From: Selenomonas sp. | GTDB lineage: Bacteria; Bacillota_C; Negativicutes; Selenomonadales; Selenomonadaceae | DNA length: 64,000 bases | NCBI RefSeq assembly: GCF_024699275.1 | Contig: NZ_JAILPX010000047.1 | Coordinates: forward strand, 32,352-96,351 | Direction of reading: 5' to 3' | Shown here: piece by piece, positions 17,634 to 27,294 of the stretch | How positions within the stretch are numbered: position 1 is the first letter of the stretch | Layout: each line of letters starts with the position of its first letter | Notes under the pieces: model-generated | Told to the model about the DNA's origin: nothing | Databases searched by the model: none | What the model saw: the letters and a program-made list of their open reading frames with translations, nothing else | Program-made: the position numbers and the translations under genes

Positions 17634-18203
17634 TCACTGACCCAGACCGGCATTTTCTTCCTGCTGGACCGGCACCAGGAAACTGGCCAGTATATTCTCC
17701 CAGTTTCCCTTGGCCTTAAAGATGAACTCCAACAAATCTCGAACAGCGCCTTTACCTCCCGGATAATCGGAAATCACCAGCGAATGCATCCGCACTGCAG
17801 GAACTGCATCTGCCACAGCCATGGGAAGTCCCACTTGAAGCATAATGGGCAAATCAATCAAATCATCACCAATATAAGCAATTTCCTCATCCCGCAGCCC
17901 AGTATGCTGCTTCAATTCATTGTAAGCTTCCCGTTTATCCGTATTTCCCTGGAACACTTCACTGATGTTTAATTCCTGGGCGCGGAAAGCTACCTGCTTA
18001 GAGCAGCGGCCAGTAATAATTGCCGTTTTAATGCCCTGCTTATGGGCCAGAGTAATCCCCAGACCATCACGGCAATTAAACGGTTTATAAAGTTCTCCCG
18101 TCTCGCCGATATAAATGCCGCCATCCGTGAGCACTCCGTCCACATCGAGGATTACCATCTTGATTTTCTTGGCCGCCTTTAAGGCATTGCTGTGAATTTC
18201 CAT
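17634..18203 (-). CDS. kdsC: KdsC, Kdo-8-phosphate phosphatase
   Basis: A 189-residue cap-less HAD phosphatase with motif I DVDGVLTDG (about 20-28) and motif III-type YIGDDLIDLP (about 110-119). It should release Kdo from Kdo-8-P. The start ATG overlaps the kdsD stop by one base (TAATG), with AGGAG 7 bases upstream. The C-terminal roughly 20 residues are an ordinary extension. Its place after kdsD makes the Kdo assignment firm. Confidence 0.95.
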   Translation of the reverse strand: MEIHSNALKAAKKIKMVILDVDGVLTDGGIYIGETGELYKPFNCRDGLGITLAHKQGIKTAIITGRCSKQVAFRAQELNISEVFQGNTDKREAYNELKQHTGLRDEEIAYIGDDLIDLPIMLQVGLPMAVADAVPAVRMHSLVISDYPGGKGAVRDLLEFIFKAKGNWENILASFLVPVQQEENAGLGQ

Positions 18204-19180
18204 TATACCACTCCTTGACGCAAAAGGTCAGTCAAATGAATAATTCCCACGGGAATCTTATGCTCATCCACCACGGGCAATACCGTAACTGGCCGTGGCT
18301 TATGCTTTTCCATAACGGAAAGAGCTGCCGAAGCCATAGCCTCTTGTTTAATGGTTAACGGCGTTTCAAACATGATATTGCCCACAGCTTCATCCAGGAA
18401 TTTATAATCCTTAGCCAAAGCCCGGCGGATAATACCATCGGTAATGATTCCCACCAGTTTGCCGCTATCGTCGATTACAGAAGCAGCTCCCAAGCCTTTA
18501 TCCGTCATGATGAAAAGCGCATCCTTAGCCGTCTTATCTTTATGCACCAAAGGATTCTCATCGCCTGTATGCATGACATTCTTAACGGTAAGCAACAGCT
18601 TTCTCCCTAGAGCGCCGCCGGGATGGAACAGTGCGAAGTCCTGGCTGGTGAAATCCCGCACCGACATCAAGGCAATAGCCAAAGCATCGCCCATGGCCAG
18701 CGTAGCCGTAGTGCTGGCAGTAGGTGCCAGCCCCAAAGGGCAGGCTTCCTTTTCCACGCCGATATCCACAAAGTGATCGGCTGCCTTCCCCAACTGAGAA
18801 TCCCGCCGGCCACACATGGCGATGATAGTCGCCCCAATACGACGGATAATGGGCAGAATATTGACAATTTCCGTGGACTCCCCACTGTTGGAAATGGCAA
18901 TGACCACATCATTTTCCGTCACCATGCCTAAATCACCATGGAAAGCCTCAGCAGGATGCATAAAAAACGCCGGGGTCCCCGTGCTGGCAAAAGTAGCGGC
19001 CATCTTGCGGCCAACATGCCCGGATTTTCCCATACCAGTCACAACCACACGGGCCTTACAGTCCAGAATACACCGGACTGCAGCCACGAATTCCTCGTCG
19101 ATACGTTCCTTAAGCTTTGCTACGGCCGACGCCTCAATGGAAAGGGTTTCCAGTGCCGCTTTTTTTATCTGATCTACCAA
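18203..19180 (-). CDS. kdsD: KdsD, arabinose-5-phosphate isomerase
   Basis: A 325-residue protein with an N-terminal SIS domain (includes VTGMGKSGHVGRKMAATFASTGTP and ISNSGESTEIVNILP) and two C-terminal CBS domains (from about residue 205). It should convert ribulose-5-P to arabinose-5-P, the first step towards Kdo. It starts with TTG at 19180 behind GAGGGG. It lies 28 bp behind kdsA and is coupled to kdsC. Confidence 0.95.
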   Translation of the reverse strand: MVDQIKKAALETLSIEASAVAKLKERIDEEFVAAVRCILDCKARVVVTGMGKSGHVGRKMAATFASTGTPAFFMHPAEAFHGDLGMVTENDVVIAISNSGESTEIVNILPIIRRIGATIIAMCGRRDSQLGKAADHFVDIGVEKEACPLGLAPTASTTATLAMGDALAIALMSVRDFTSQDFALFHPGGALGRKLLLTVKNVMHTGDENPLVHKDKTAKDALFIMTDKGLGAASVIDDSGKLVGIITDGIIRRALAKDYKFLDEAVGNIMFETPLTIKQEAMASAALSVMEKHKPRPVTVLPVVDEHKIPVGIIHLTDLLRQGVV

Positions 19181-19208
19181 TCTTATCCCCTCGATTTACC
19201 AAGCCTGT

Positions 19209-20036
19209 TCAATTCTTCTTATGCCGTACGATTTCATGGATAGCCACTGCATCTTTGAGCAGGTCCTCCAGTTTATCCAGGTAAACCATATTTGCACCAT
19301 CGGACAACGCCTCTTCCGGATTGTCATGAACTTCCAGGAACAAGGCATCAACACCGACAGCTACAGCGGCCCGCACCAAATACTCCACATATTCCCGATT
19401 GCCAGCAGAGGTCGTGCCATTGCCTCCTGGAAGCTGGACACTATGGGTACCATCCATCACTACAGGATAACCGAAGGAACGCATGATGGGCAGGGAGCGC
19501 ATATCCACCACCAGATTATGATAGCCAAAGGACGCGCCCCGTTCCGTGAGCAGCATCTGGTCACAGCCACTTTCATGCAGTTTATCCACTACATTGCGCA
19601 TATCTTCCGGCGCCATAAACTGCCCCTTTTTCACGTTAATAACGCGCCCGGTCTGTGCTGCTGCATGCAAAAGATCTGTCTGACGGCAAAGGAAGGCCGG
19701 AATCTGCAAAATGTCCGCCACTTCTGCCACCGGTTTTGCCTGATTTGCTTCATGAATATCTGTTACCACAGGAACCTGTAATTCTGCTTTTATGGTTTTG
19801 AGCATTTCTAAGCCTTTTTTCAGTCCAGGCCCACGAAAACTATGATAAGAAGAACGATTGGCTTTATCAAAGGATGCCTTGAACACATAGTTGATATCCA
19901 AGCGCTGGCAGATTTCTTTAATCGTGCGACCAATCAACAGACAACGATCCAGACTTTCCAAAACGCAGGGTCCAGCCAAAAGCGTCAGCTTTTCGCCGCC
20001 ACCAATCACATAATTACCAACTTTGACCTGATTCAT
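19209..20036 (-). CDS. kdsA: KdsA, 3-deoxy-8-phosphooctulonate synthase
   Basis: A 275-residue TIM-barrel enzyme that condenses arabinose-5-P with PEP. Signatures include [22 protein letters not shown] and [14 protein letters not shown]. The ATG at 20036 has GGAG at 7-base spacing, while the in-frame TTG at 20042 does not. The retained Cys in AGPCVLE suggests a possible metal-dependent form, but that would need structural comparison. Confidence 0.96.
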   Translation of the reverse strand: MNQVKVGNYVIGGGEKLTLLAGPCVLESLDRCLLIGRTIKEICQRLDINYVFKASFDKANRSSYHSFRGPGLKKGLEMLKTIKAELQVPVVTDIHEANQAKPVAEVADILQIPAFLCRQTDLLHAAAQTGRVINVKKGQFMAPEDMRNVVDKLHESGCDQMLLTERGASFGYHNLVVDMRSLPIMRSFGYPVVMDGTHSVQLPGGNGTTSAGNREYVEYLVRAAVAVGVDALFLEVHDNPEEALSDGANMVYLDKLEDLLKDAVAIHEIVRHKKN

Positions 20037-20125
20037 ATTCAAGCTCCTTTCACCTCAAAACAGCACATTATACTTTTGCCCGCCTAAAAAGGCAGTGCAT
20101 GCGAAAAGCGAATGATACCGTACAA

Positions 20126-20854
20126 CTATTTTATTGCCTTATATATCGCATTGACCTTTGCCAAGTCTTCAGCGGTGTCAACGCCTACAAATTTTGCCGA
20201 GGTTTCTACCACTTTAATCCGATAGCCATTTTCAAGAGCACGTAATTGCTCTAACGACTCAGCTTTTTCCAAGGGTGTAGATTCCATCTTGGCATATTGC
20301 AGTAAAAATGCCCGCTTATATGCGTAAATCCCGATATGCTTGTACACAGGACAACCTTCGTTTCGTGGATAAGGCAGCACCGAACGGGAAAAATACAGTG
20401 CATAGCCGTTCTTGTCCGTTACCACCTTGACGTTGTTAGGATTCTCAATCTCCGCCATATCCGTCATAGGCGTCTTCACCGTAGCCATCTGCAAATCTGC
20501 ATCCGTCTCAAAGGCAGTGACCAACTCGTCAATCAACGTCGGTTCAATCAAGGGCTCATCCCCCTGTACATTGACGACCAGATCCACATCGGTAAAGGCT
20601 CCTGCCACTTCAGCCAACCGATCGGTTCCCGTAGGATGATCCGCTCTAGTCATCATCGCCTTACCGCCATTTTCTTCAACAGCCTTCAGAATGCGTTCAT
20701 CATCCGTAGCCACAACGGTTTCTGCAATCTTCCTAGCCTGAACAGCCCGGTCATAAACCCGGCATACCATCGGTTTGCCCGCAATATCCTTTAACGGTTT
20801 TCCCGGAAGGCGGGTAGACGCGTAACGGGCAGGAATAACACAAAGTACCTTCAT
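20126..20854 (-). CDS. kdsB: KdsB, CMP-Kdo synthetase
   Basis: A 242-residue nucleotidyltransferase with the N-terminal loop IPARYASTRLPGKPL, VVATDDERI and VNVQGDEPLI, all diagnostic of KdsB. It activates Kdo with CTP so that WaaA can use it. GAGGG precedes the ATG. It is 11 bp behind the waaA-lpxK fusion, followed by an 89-bp gap before kdsA. Confidence 0.96.
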   Translation of the reverse strand: MKVLCVIPARYASTRLPGKPLKDIAGKPMVCRVYDRAVQARKIAETVVATDDERILKAVEENGGKAMMTRADHPTGTDRLAEVAGAFTDVDLVVNVQGDEPLIEPTLIDELVTAFETDADLQMATVKTPMTDMAEIENPNNVKVVTDKNGYALYFSRSVLPYPRNEGCPVYKHIGIYAYKRAFLLQYAKMESTPLEKAESLEQLRALENGYRIKVVETSAKFVGVDTAEDLAKVNAIYKAIK

Positions 20855-20865
20855 AATCGTCCCTC

Positions 20866-23364
20866 TTATCTGTCTGTTGATTTCCCCAATTTAGCAGCCA
20901 AGCGCTGTGCCAGCAATGCATTAAACTCTTCTTTGCCCTGCTGAAAGGTGACTTCTACACAAATGACATAAACCGGGATGCTGATTCCCGCATGAATAAC
21001 CTCCATCGGCACCTTTACCGCATCTTTTTCCGTAATTATGATGGCATCTGCCCCCATGCGTTCAGCCTGATGGAGAATGTCCGCCATTTCCTGCATACTG
21101 TAGTCATGATGATCCGGATAGCGCAAGCTTTCTAAAATCACGACCCCCAAATCGGACAGCGTCTGCTCAAAGGATGCAGGATTGCCGATGGCAGATACTG
21201 CCATAATCTGCTTGCCACACATCTGATTCACATCAATTCCATCGCCAGCAATATCCACATACCATTCAGCCAGGGGAATAAAGCGCCGCGGCTGATGAAT
21301 ACTCTCCACCACCTGGGCGGCTTCATTGTATCGATGCACCACGTCCCGGATGTATTCCCGGGATCCCTTAGCCGCCTGGTCTACCTTGGTCAGCAAGCAT
21401 ACATCTGCCCTGTTGATATGCGAAATCGGTTCACGCAGCGTTCCCCGAGGCAGCATATAGCCATTGCCAAAGACATTGACAGCATCCACCAGCAGAATAT
21501 CCATATCCCGCTCCAATTGCCAGTGCTGAAAACCATCGTCCAGGATTGCTACCTGGGCACCAAAATGCTCTATGGCATACTGCCCTGTAACCGAGCGGTC
21601 GGCACCAATAAGCACTGGCACCTCCGGCAGGTGTTTAGCCAGCATGAAGGCCTCATCGCCAGCGTCTGCTGCCGTCATATGAAGCCGTTCACCATCGGAT
21701 ACAATACCGATTTTTCCATGCCACTTGGCCCGATAGCCACGATTAAGGATGACCACCTTATACCCCATATCCCGAATATCACTGGCCAGGCGCTGCGCCG
21801 TAGGGGTCTTACCGGTACCGCCTACCGTCACATTGCCCAAACTGATAACAAAACAAGCCAAACTCTTCTGGCTGAACACACCATGGCGATATCCCCATAA
21901 CTTAATGTCCACCAACAAAGCGTACACCCTGGAAAAGCCATAAAGGATAGCCGTCAGTACATGTTCCAGAACACCATCCACTTCTTTCAGATGTACCAAA
22001 TCAATAAAGTACGTCTGGAAATTATTGATTTTCTGGGTAGACCGGGCGCGTTGACGATTTTCCGGACTGCTTTCATACGTCTCCAATGTTTCCCGCAAAA
22101 TGAGGGCGGACTTATGGGAAGCGCCTTTATTCTCGCCGACAATCGACAGGGTTTCGGCTTCCAATCGATGACGATGCGCCGGATCATCAAAGAGTTTTAC
22201 CGTTTCCGCTGCCAGTTCCTGTTCATTATCCACCGTGATACAGGCATCCCGTTTCTTGAATAGGGCGTGGGTATCCTTAAAGTTAAACATGTAATGGCCA
22301 ACGATAATCGCCTTGCCATGGGCCGCAGGCTCCAGGATGTTATGCCCGCCATGGGGAATCAGGCTCCCGCCCACATAGACCACATCGCCCACACTATAGA
22401 CCTTGCCCAGTTCACCGATGGTATCCAAAATCACAACATCTGCGTCCTGAGGACCTTGCTCCTGTTGTTTCGTACGGGTAGTCACCGAAAAACCCGCCCG
22501 CTTGCAAAGGTGAATGACCTCTTGGGTACGGAGCAATTCCCGAGGTGCAATTACCAGTTTAGCCTGACTGTGTTTCTCCCGCACAGCCTGAAAGGCCTTG
22601 AGCACAAAGTCCTCTTCACCACGATGGGTGGAACCGGCCAGGAAAATACCCTGCGCCTTTTCCAGCCCCATTTCCCTGATGATTGCTGCTTTTTCTGCAG
22701 GGCTTACATCCGTATAGGTCTGGTCAAACTTGGTATTTCCCGTCACCGTCACCAGCTCCGACTTAGCTCCTAAACGCATGATATAATCTGCATCGATATC
22801 GGACTGCATGGCAAATTTGGTCACCGTACCAATCATATCCGTCAACAGGCTATTGAGGTATTTGTACTGCTTCACACTGCGATCACTGATACGGCCATTG
22901 ACCATCATGACCGGAATATGCAGTTGCCGGGCAGTCTTCAGGAAATTCGGCCATAGCTCTGTTTCCACAGGCAGGAACACACGCGGGTGAATACGCCGCA
23001 ACACGCTGCCAGCCAAAATTGGCAAATCCAATGGAAAGTAAATAATGGCATCTGCATCCTTGATGATGCGATTCGCCATTTCGTAGCCACTGGTGGTCAC
23101 CACCGAGACTAAAATAGGTGTCTGGGGGAATTCCTTATGAAATTCCTTAATCAAAGGACTAGTAGCCACAATTTCACCGACTGAAGCCGCATGCACCCAT
23201 ATACAGTGCTTTTTGGCAACCTTTTCCAAAGTGTGCTGCGGATAAAATCCCAAACTTTGACGAATACGCTCCACAAAGCCTTTTTCCCGGACGGAACGTA
23301 TCATAAACACCGGTATGATCAATATGACGACCAGAATCGCCGCTAAGTTATAGAGGATCTGCAT
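20866..23364 (-). CDS. waaA-lpxK: Kdo transferase fused to lipid A 4'-kinase (WaaA-LpxK)
   Basis: One continuous 832-codon frame encodes two enzymes. Residues 1 to about 430 are WaaA/KdtA: an N-terminal membrane anchor, then WVHAASVGE with the GT-B acceptor-site glutamate, LPVETELWPN, and a C-terminal GGSLIPHGGHNILEPAA. A linker of about 30 residues follows. Residues about 460-832 are LpxK with the P-loop VGGTGKT (514-520) and LDDGFQHW. The protein would phosphorylate the lipid A 4' position and add Kdo, steps that follow each other in the pathway. Both halves keep their key motifs and the frame is intact, so this is a real fusion and not a missed stop. Confidence 0.95.
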   Translation of the reverse strand: MQILYNLAAILVVILIIPVFMIRSVREKGFVERIRQSLGFYPQHTLEKVAKKHCIWVHAASVGEIVATSPLIKEFHKEFPQTPILVSVVTTSGYEMANRIIKDADAIIYFPLDLPILAGSVLRRIHPRVFLPVETELWPNFLKTARQLHIPVMMVNGRISDRSVKQYKYLNSLLTDMIGTVTKFAMQSDIDADYIMRLGAKSELVTVTGNTKFDQTYTDVSPAEKAAIIREMGLEKAQGIFLAGSTHRGEEDFVLKAFQAVREKHSQAKLVIAPRELLRTQEVIHLCKRAGFSVTTRTKQQEQGPQDADVVILDTIGELGKVYSVGDVVYVGGSLIPHGGHNILEPAAHGKAIIVGHYMFNFKDTHALFKKRDACITVDNEQELAAETVKLFDDPAHRHRLEAETLSIVGENKGASHKSALILRETLETYESSPENRQRARSTQKINNFQTYFIDLVHLKEVDGVLEHVLTAILYGFSRVYALLVDIKLWGYRHGVFSQKSLACFVISLGNVTVGGTGKTPTAQRLASDIRDMGYKVVILNRGYRAKWHGKIGIVSDGERLHMTAADAGDEAFMLAKHLPEVPVLIGADRSVTGQYAIEHFGAQVAILDDGFQHWQLERDMDILLVDAVNVFGNGYMLPRGTLREPISHINRADVCLLTKVDQAAKGSREYIRDVVHRYNEAAQVVESIHQPRRFIPLAEWYVDIAGDGIDVNQMCGKQIMAVSAIGNPASFEQTLSDLGVVILESLRYPDHHDYSMQEMADILHQAERMGADAIIITEKDAVKVPMEVIHAGISIPVYVICVEVTFQQGKEEFNALLAQRLAAKLGKSTDR

Positions 23365-23368
23365 TATA

Positions 23369-25111
23369 TTATGCCCCTTCTGTCACGGTTCCGCCACCGA
23401 ACTGAATATTATAGAGATGGCTGTACAAGCCGCCCTGCTGTAAGAGCTCTTCATGGGTACCGTGTTCTTTTATCCTGCCGCCATCAATCACATAAATTTG
23501 ATCGGCATTAAATATCGTGGACAGACGATGAGCAATCACAAAGGAAGTCCGGCCCACCATCAAGCGGTCCAATGCTGCCTGCACGATTTTTTCACTTTCT
23601 GTATCCAAAGCCGAAGTGGCCTCATCCAGAATCAAGATCTGCGGATTCTTAAGAATTGCCCGGGCGATGGCCATGCGCTGCCGCTGACCACCGGAGAGAT
23701 TCAATCCCCGCTCCCCAATAGGCGTGTCATACCCTTGAGGCAGTTCCCGAATAAAGCTATCCGCATTTGCGGCCTTAGCCGCCTCAATGACTTCCTCATC
23801 TGTGGCATCCAAACGCCCATAGCGAATGTTTTCCCTTACCGTAGTGGAAAACAACATGGTTTCCTGGGGTACGATACCAATCTGCTCCCGCAAGGACGCC
23901 AATCTAACCTCCCGGATATCATGGCCATCAATGGCGATGGAACCGCCATTGATCTCGTAGAATCGGGGAATCAGATTCGCAATGGTAGACTTACCTGCAC
24001 CACTGGGACCAACAAAGGCTATCATCTGGCCAGGCTTAACATCCAGGGACACATCTTCCAGAGCATTAACCCCTTCCTTGTAACCAAAGGTCACATGCTT
24101 GACTTCCACATGTCCCTTGATCTTCGGCAGACTCTCAGCGCCCTCCTTATCCCCAATGGGCTCTGGCATATCGATAACCGCAAAGACACGATCAACGGCC
24201 GCCATAGCCCGCTGCAGATTACCGTAAACACGTGCCAGCCGTTTTACCGGATTAGCCAGGTTTACCGCATAAGTTAAAAAGGCCACCAAGGCACCGGCAG
24301 TCATTTGACCATTGACCACTTCATAACCGCCAAAACCCACGATAAATGTTACCGACACCGCTGCCAAGAACTCCACAGTAGGGGTAAGCAGACTGGTAAG
24401 CTGCACATTCTTCATGGCCGCCTGGAAATTCAAGATATTCTGATTGATAAACCGGCTAATTTCATAATCTTCCCGCACAAAGGATTTAACCACGCGAATG
24501 GAGGAAATGCTTTCCTGCAAAAGGGATGTAATATCCGCCGCCCGTTCCTGAATCACCGTCCCATTGCGCTTGAGCTTCCGGCCAAAGATTTTCATGGCTT
24601 GCCCCACCAACGGGATAACCACTAAAGTCAGCAGCGACAGTTTCCAGTCCAGATAAACCATCATGACAATGGACCCAATGAGAATAGAGCCCTCCGTCAC
24701 CATCTCGATCAACTGGTCCACCAACGCCGACTGTATCGCAGCCACATCGTTTGTAATATAACTCATGGTTTCACCGGTTTGATGCTTGTCAAAATAGGCC
24801 ATGGGCATGCGCTGGAATTTGCGGAACATCACTTCCCGGACATCGATAACCACCTTTTGCCCAATATAGGACACCAGATAAGATTGACCATAATAGAATA
24901 TTCCCCGAATCAGGAATACTATCACTATGCTGACACAGATGACATATAGCATCATCATATCCTTATCGGCCAGCACCTTATCCACCATATCCTTGATGAT
25001 CCAAGGCAAATAAAGATTGCAGGCTGCCGCCACCACGATACAGACAATAGCCAGTCCCAGTTGTTTCAGATAGGGTCTGATATATTGCAGAAGACGTTTA
25101 TAATTCTTCAT
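23369..25111 (-). CDS. msbA: MsbA-type lipid A flippase
   Basis: A 580-residue ABC exporter half-transporter with six transmembrane segments in the first roughly 310 residues and an ATPase domain with Walker A (GPSGAGKST), signature (LSGGQRQR), Walker B (ILILDEATSALD) and H-loop (IAHRLS). It sits between lpxB and waaA-lpxK, so a lipid A flippase role is strongly favoured over a drug exporter. GAGGG lies 7 bases before the ATG. It works as a dimer in the inner membrane in known cases. Confidence 0.93.
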   Translation of the reverse strand: MKNYKRLLQYIRPYLKQLGLAIVCIVVAAACNLYLPWIIKDMVDKVLADKDMMMLYVICVSIVIVFLIRGIFYYGQSYLVSYIGQKVVIDVREVMFRKFQRMPMAYFDKHQTGETMSYITNDVAAIQSALVDQLIEMVTEGSILIGSIVMMVYLDWKLSLLTLVVIPLVGQAMKIFGRKLKRNGTVIQERAADITSLLQESISSIRVVKSFVREDYEISRFINQNILNFQAAMKNVQLTSLLTPTVEFLAAVSVTFIVGFGGYEVVNGQMTAGALVAFLTYAVNLANPVKRLARVYGNLQRAMAAVDRVFAVIDMPEPIGDKEGAESLPKIKGHVEVKHVTFGYKEGVNALEDVSLDVKPGQMIAFVGPSGAGKSTIANLIPRFYEINGGSIAIDGHDIREVRLASLREQIGIVPQETMLFSTTVRENIRYGRLDATDEEVIEAAKAANADSFIRELPQGYDTPIGERGLNLSGGQRQRMAIARAILKNPQILILDEATSALDTESEKIVQAALDRLMVGRTSFVIAHRLSTIFNADQIYVIDGGRIKEHGTHEELLQQGGLYSHLYNIQFGGGTVTEGA

Positions 25112-25128
25112 GTATTTCCCTCACTCAT

Positions 25129-26271
25129 TCAATTTGCTGCAAACTCCCGAGCAGCATTCAGGATTCGTTCTGCCACCCTGCCAGAAGCCCCCGGAGGGCC
25201 CAGTCTCTGACAAGCCAAATTCAATTTAGCTAACACTTCCTGTCGATGTGGCTCGCCAGGATATAGCCTTAACAGTTCCATAGCAATATTTTCAGGCGTA
25301 ACTTCATCCTGCAAGAGTTCCCGCTGGAAGCTTTCCTGTAAGAGAATATTCGGCAGGCTGAAATTATCCACATGTACCAGCAGCTTACCGATGGCATAAG
25401 ATACAGGTGACAAACGATAGAGCACCACACAGGGCAGCCCCAAAAGGGCAGCCTCCATCACCACTGTCCCCGATGTCGCCATGGCAGCATCGGCTGCGCC
25501 CATCAGACTGTAACGCTTATCATTGGTCAACGTTACCGCTATACCAGCCTTGGCAATTAATTCCTCAATCCGCGCCCGGCTTACCGTGTCCGCCACAGGA
25601 AGATAAAACACCGTGTCCGGCCTGCTTGCCAGCAAAGTCTTTGCCCCAGCCAGCATAGAGGGCAATAACAACTCAATCTCCTGCTTGCGGCTTCCCGGCA
25701 GTAACAGCACAGAAACCTTATCCTCAGGCATATTGAAAAAACGCCGGGCTTTCTCTCGGGGCATTTCTGCCCGTACTGCATCTACCAAGGGATTTCCCAC
25801 AAAGGAAATCTTGGCCCCTGCAGCTTCATAAACGGGCAATTCATGCGGAAAAATCGCAATGAATTCATCCGCAATCTCCGCACAGGTCTTCGCCCTTCCT
25901 TTTCGCCAGGCCCAGGCCGACGGTGGGATATAGGAAAAGACAGGAATCCCCAGCTTTTTGGCCCGCTTTGCCAGCCGCCAATTAAAATCAGGATAATCGA
26001 TAAGCACCAACATATCCGGCTTTTCCTGCCGCATAAACTCCGTCAAATCCGTTAACAGCTTAAAAATACGGCGAATATTTACAAGGACCTCCCAAATGCC
26101 CATAACGCTATAATCAGCAAAATTCTGCCGCAAACGCACGCCAGCTTCCTCCATGCGGCTGCCACCAAAACCGATGAGTTCCGTGGCTGGTGCCATAGAC
26201 AGGATTGCCCGGGCAATATTCTCACCGTGTACATCCCCCGAAGCCTCACCAGCGGAAAGCATGATTTTCAT
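25129..26271 (-). CDS. lpxB: LpxB, lipid-A-disaccharide synthase
   Basis: A 380-residue peripheral GT-B enzyme that joins UDP-diacyl-GlcN and lipid X. It begins MKIMLSAGEASGDVHGE, the classic LpxB N-terminus, and has SYIPPSAWAWRKGRA and LPGSRKQEIELLLP. The ATG at 26271 has GGAGG at 7 bases; the frame extends 16 codons upstream without an SD. It is 17 bp before msbA. Its own promoter lies in the gap after lpxI. Confidence 0.96.
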   Translation of the reverse strand: MKIMLSAGEASGDVHGENIARAILSMAPATELIGFGGSRMEEAGVRLRQNFADYSVMGIWEVLVNIRRIFKLLTDLTEFMRQEKPDMLVLIDYPDFNWRLAKRAKKLGIPVFSYIPPSAWAWRKGRAKTCAEIADEFIAIFPHELPVYEAAGAKISFVGNPLVDAVRAEMPREKARRFFNMPEDKVSVLLLPGSRKQEIELLLPSMLAGAKTLLASRPDTVFYLPVADTVSRARIEELIAKAGIAVTLTNDKRYSLMGAADAAMATSGTVVMEAALLGLPCVVLYRLSPVSYAIGKLLVHVDNFSLPNILLQESFQRELLQDEVTPENIAMELLRLYPGEPHRQEVLAKLNLACQRLGPPGASGRVAERILNAAREFAAN

Positions 26272-26307
26272 GGGCTGTCCTCCTTTTTCAACACTAAGCC
26301 AATCTAT

Positions 26308-26313
26308 ATTGTA
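26308..26313 (-). promoter_or_regulatory. Extended -10 promoter of lpxB-msbA-waaA/lpxK
   Basis: On the minus strand TGTTACAAT provides an extended -10 (TGn plus TACAAT, hexamer at 26313-26308), 37 bp before the lpxB start. The -35 region is weak and is occupied by the inverted repeat at 26325-26348. Confidence 0.5.
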
Positions 26314-26324
26314 ACACACTCAAG

Positions 26325-26348
26325 CTGAAAAATCTCTTGATTTTTCAG
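26325..26348. promoter_or_regulatory. Perfect inverted repeat over the lpxB -35 region, candidate operator
   Basis: CTGAAAAATC (26325-26334) and GATTTTTCAG (26339-26348) form perfect 10-bp arms around TCTT. The repeat covers about -20 to -45 relative to the predicted start. No T run follows on either strand, so it is not an obvious terminator; a regulator binding site is the main alternative. Confidence 0.45.
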
Positions 26349-26406
26349 TAACTCCTGCAAAGCTAAAAAAATGAGTTCCTTTGCCCCACCTATAGAGATT
26401 TCATAG

Positions 26407-26444
26407 CAAAAAACGCCGAGCACACATTTCTGCATCCCCGACGT
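26407..26444 (-). terminator. Intrinsic terminator behind lpxI
   Basis: Arms 26413-26420 and 26437-26444 pair over 8 bp (two G-U) and are followed on the minus strand by TTTTTT (26413-26408). It begins 13 bp after the lpxI stop. Confidence 0.75.
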
Positions 26445-26456
26445 GTCATCATTTCA

Positions 26457-27260
26457 TTACATAGCCATGATGGTAATATCGTTGGCTTCCGCTAAGTCGA
26501 TAACCGCTTCACGCTCTGCCAAAAGCGTAGCATCCGCCTCAATGACCAAAGCCCTCGCCCCGGTTTCCACCATCATCTGCAAAGTCTTTAAGCCTACAGT
26601 TGGCACATCAAAACGGCTGTCCTGTGCAGGTTTAGCCACTTTGGCCACCACAGCACCGCCGCCAGCTAGTTTCCCTCCACGTAAAATGCAGGCATCTGTT
26701 CCCTCGATTGCCTCCAGCGCCATCACCGCCATATCCTTCACGACAACAGTCTGCCCCACATCCATACGACCGATTTCCTTAGCCATTTGAAAACCGAATT
26801 CCATATCCCGGCGCTCAGCTTCTGTTGGCTGCCTCCGGGTTAAAACACCTTTGCCCGGCATCAACTTGCGGATAAGTTCCGTTTGGTCAAAGACCTCTAC
26901 ATCAATCTTCTTGAGCTCCTCAATAATGGCTAACATGATGGTATCATCTTTTCTATCCGGAACCCGCATGAGAATCTGCATAGCCTTCAAATCCGGCAAA
27001 GCTCTCTTGGCAAACAAAAGCTCCTTGGTAACCTTCCCAATCATGGTTACCTTATGGATGTCATTCTGCCGTAGATGCTTAAGTATCTTCCCTACTTTCA
27101 AGACATTGATTTCCCGATAATCATCTGCGTAATCCTTCAACCGGGCATCGGTATCTTTAAGAAGTGCCACGGCATAGACCTCATAGCCCAGCTCCTTGGC
27201 TGCCCGGGCAATCTCCACCGGCAGAGATCCTATCCCCGCTAAAAGTCCAATCCGCTCCAT
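26457..27260 (-). CDS. lpxI: LpxI, UDP-2,3-diacylglucosamine pyrophosphatase
   Basis: A 267-residue DUF1009-family protein beginning MERIGLLAGIGSLPVEIARAAK. In characterised members LpxI hydrolyses UDP-2,3-diacylglucosamine to lipid X with a different mechanism from LpxH. The C-terminal half holds RRQPTEAERRDMEFG and the DAxxLAE end typical of the family. The second ATG (27260) has GGAGG 6 bases upstream. Position between lpxA and lpxB confirms the pathway step; no LpxH or LpxG is seen in the window. Confidence 0.93.
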   Translation of the reverse strand: MERIGLLAGIGSLPVEIARAAKELGYEVYAVALLKDTDARLKDYADDYREINVLKVGKILKHLRQNDIHKVTMIGKVTKELLFAKRALPDLKAMQILMRVPDRKDDTIMLAIIEELKKIDVEVFDQTELIRKLMPGKGVLTRRQPTEAERRDMEFGFQMAKEIGRMDVGQTVVVKDMAVMALEAIEGTDACILRGGKLAGGGAVVAKVAKPAQDSRFDVPTVGLKTLQMMVETGARALVIEADATLLAEREAVIDLAEANDITIMAM

Positions 27261-27294
27261 GACCATCCTCCGTATCTATTCATCCTATGCCCAC

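Noticed and set aside
20866..23364. waaA-lpxK as a sequencing artefact (missed stop or frameshift).
   Set aside because: The frame is continuous through a plausible linker, and both halves have all main motifs in the same reading frame.
23453..24277. A 274-codon plus-strand frame opposite msbA.
   Set aside because: Antisense shadow of the ABC exporter, without RBS, family resemblance or independent context.
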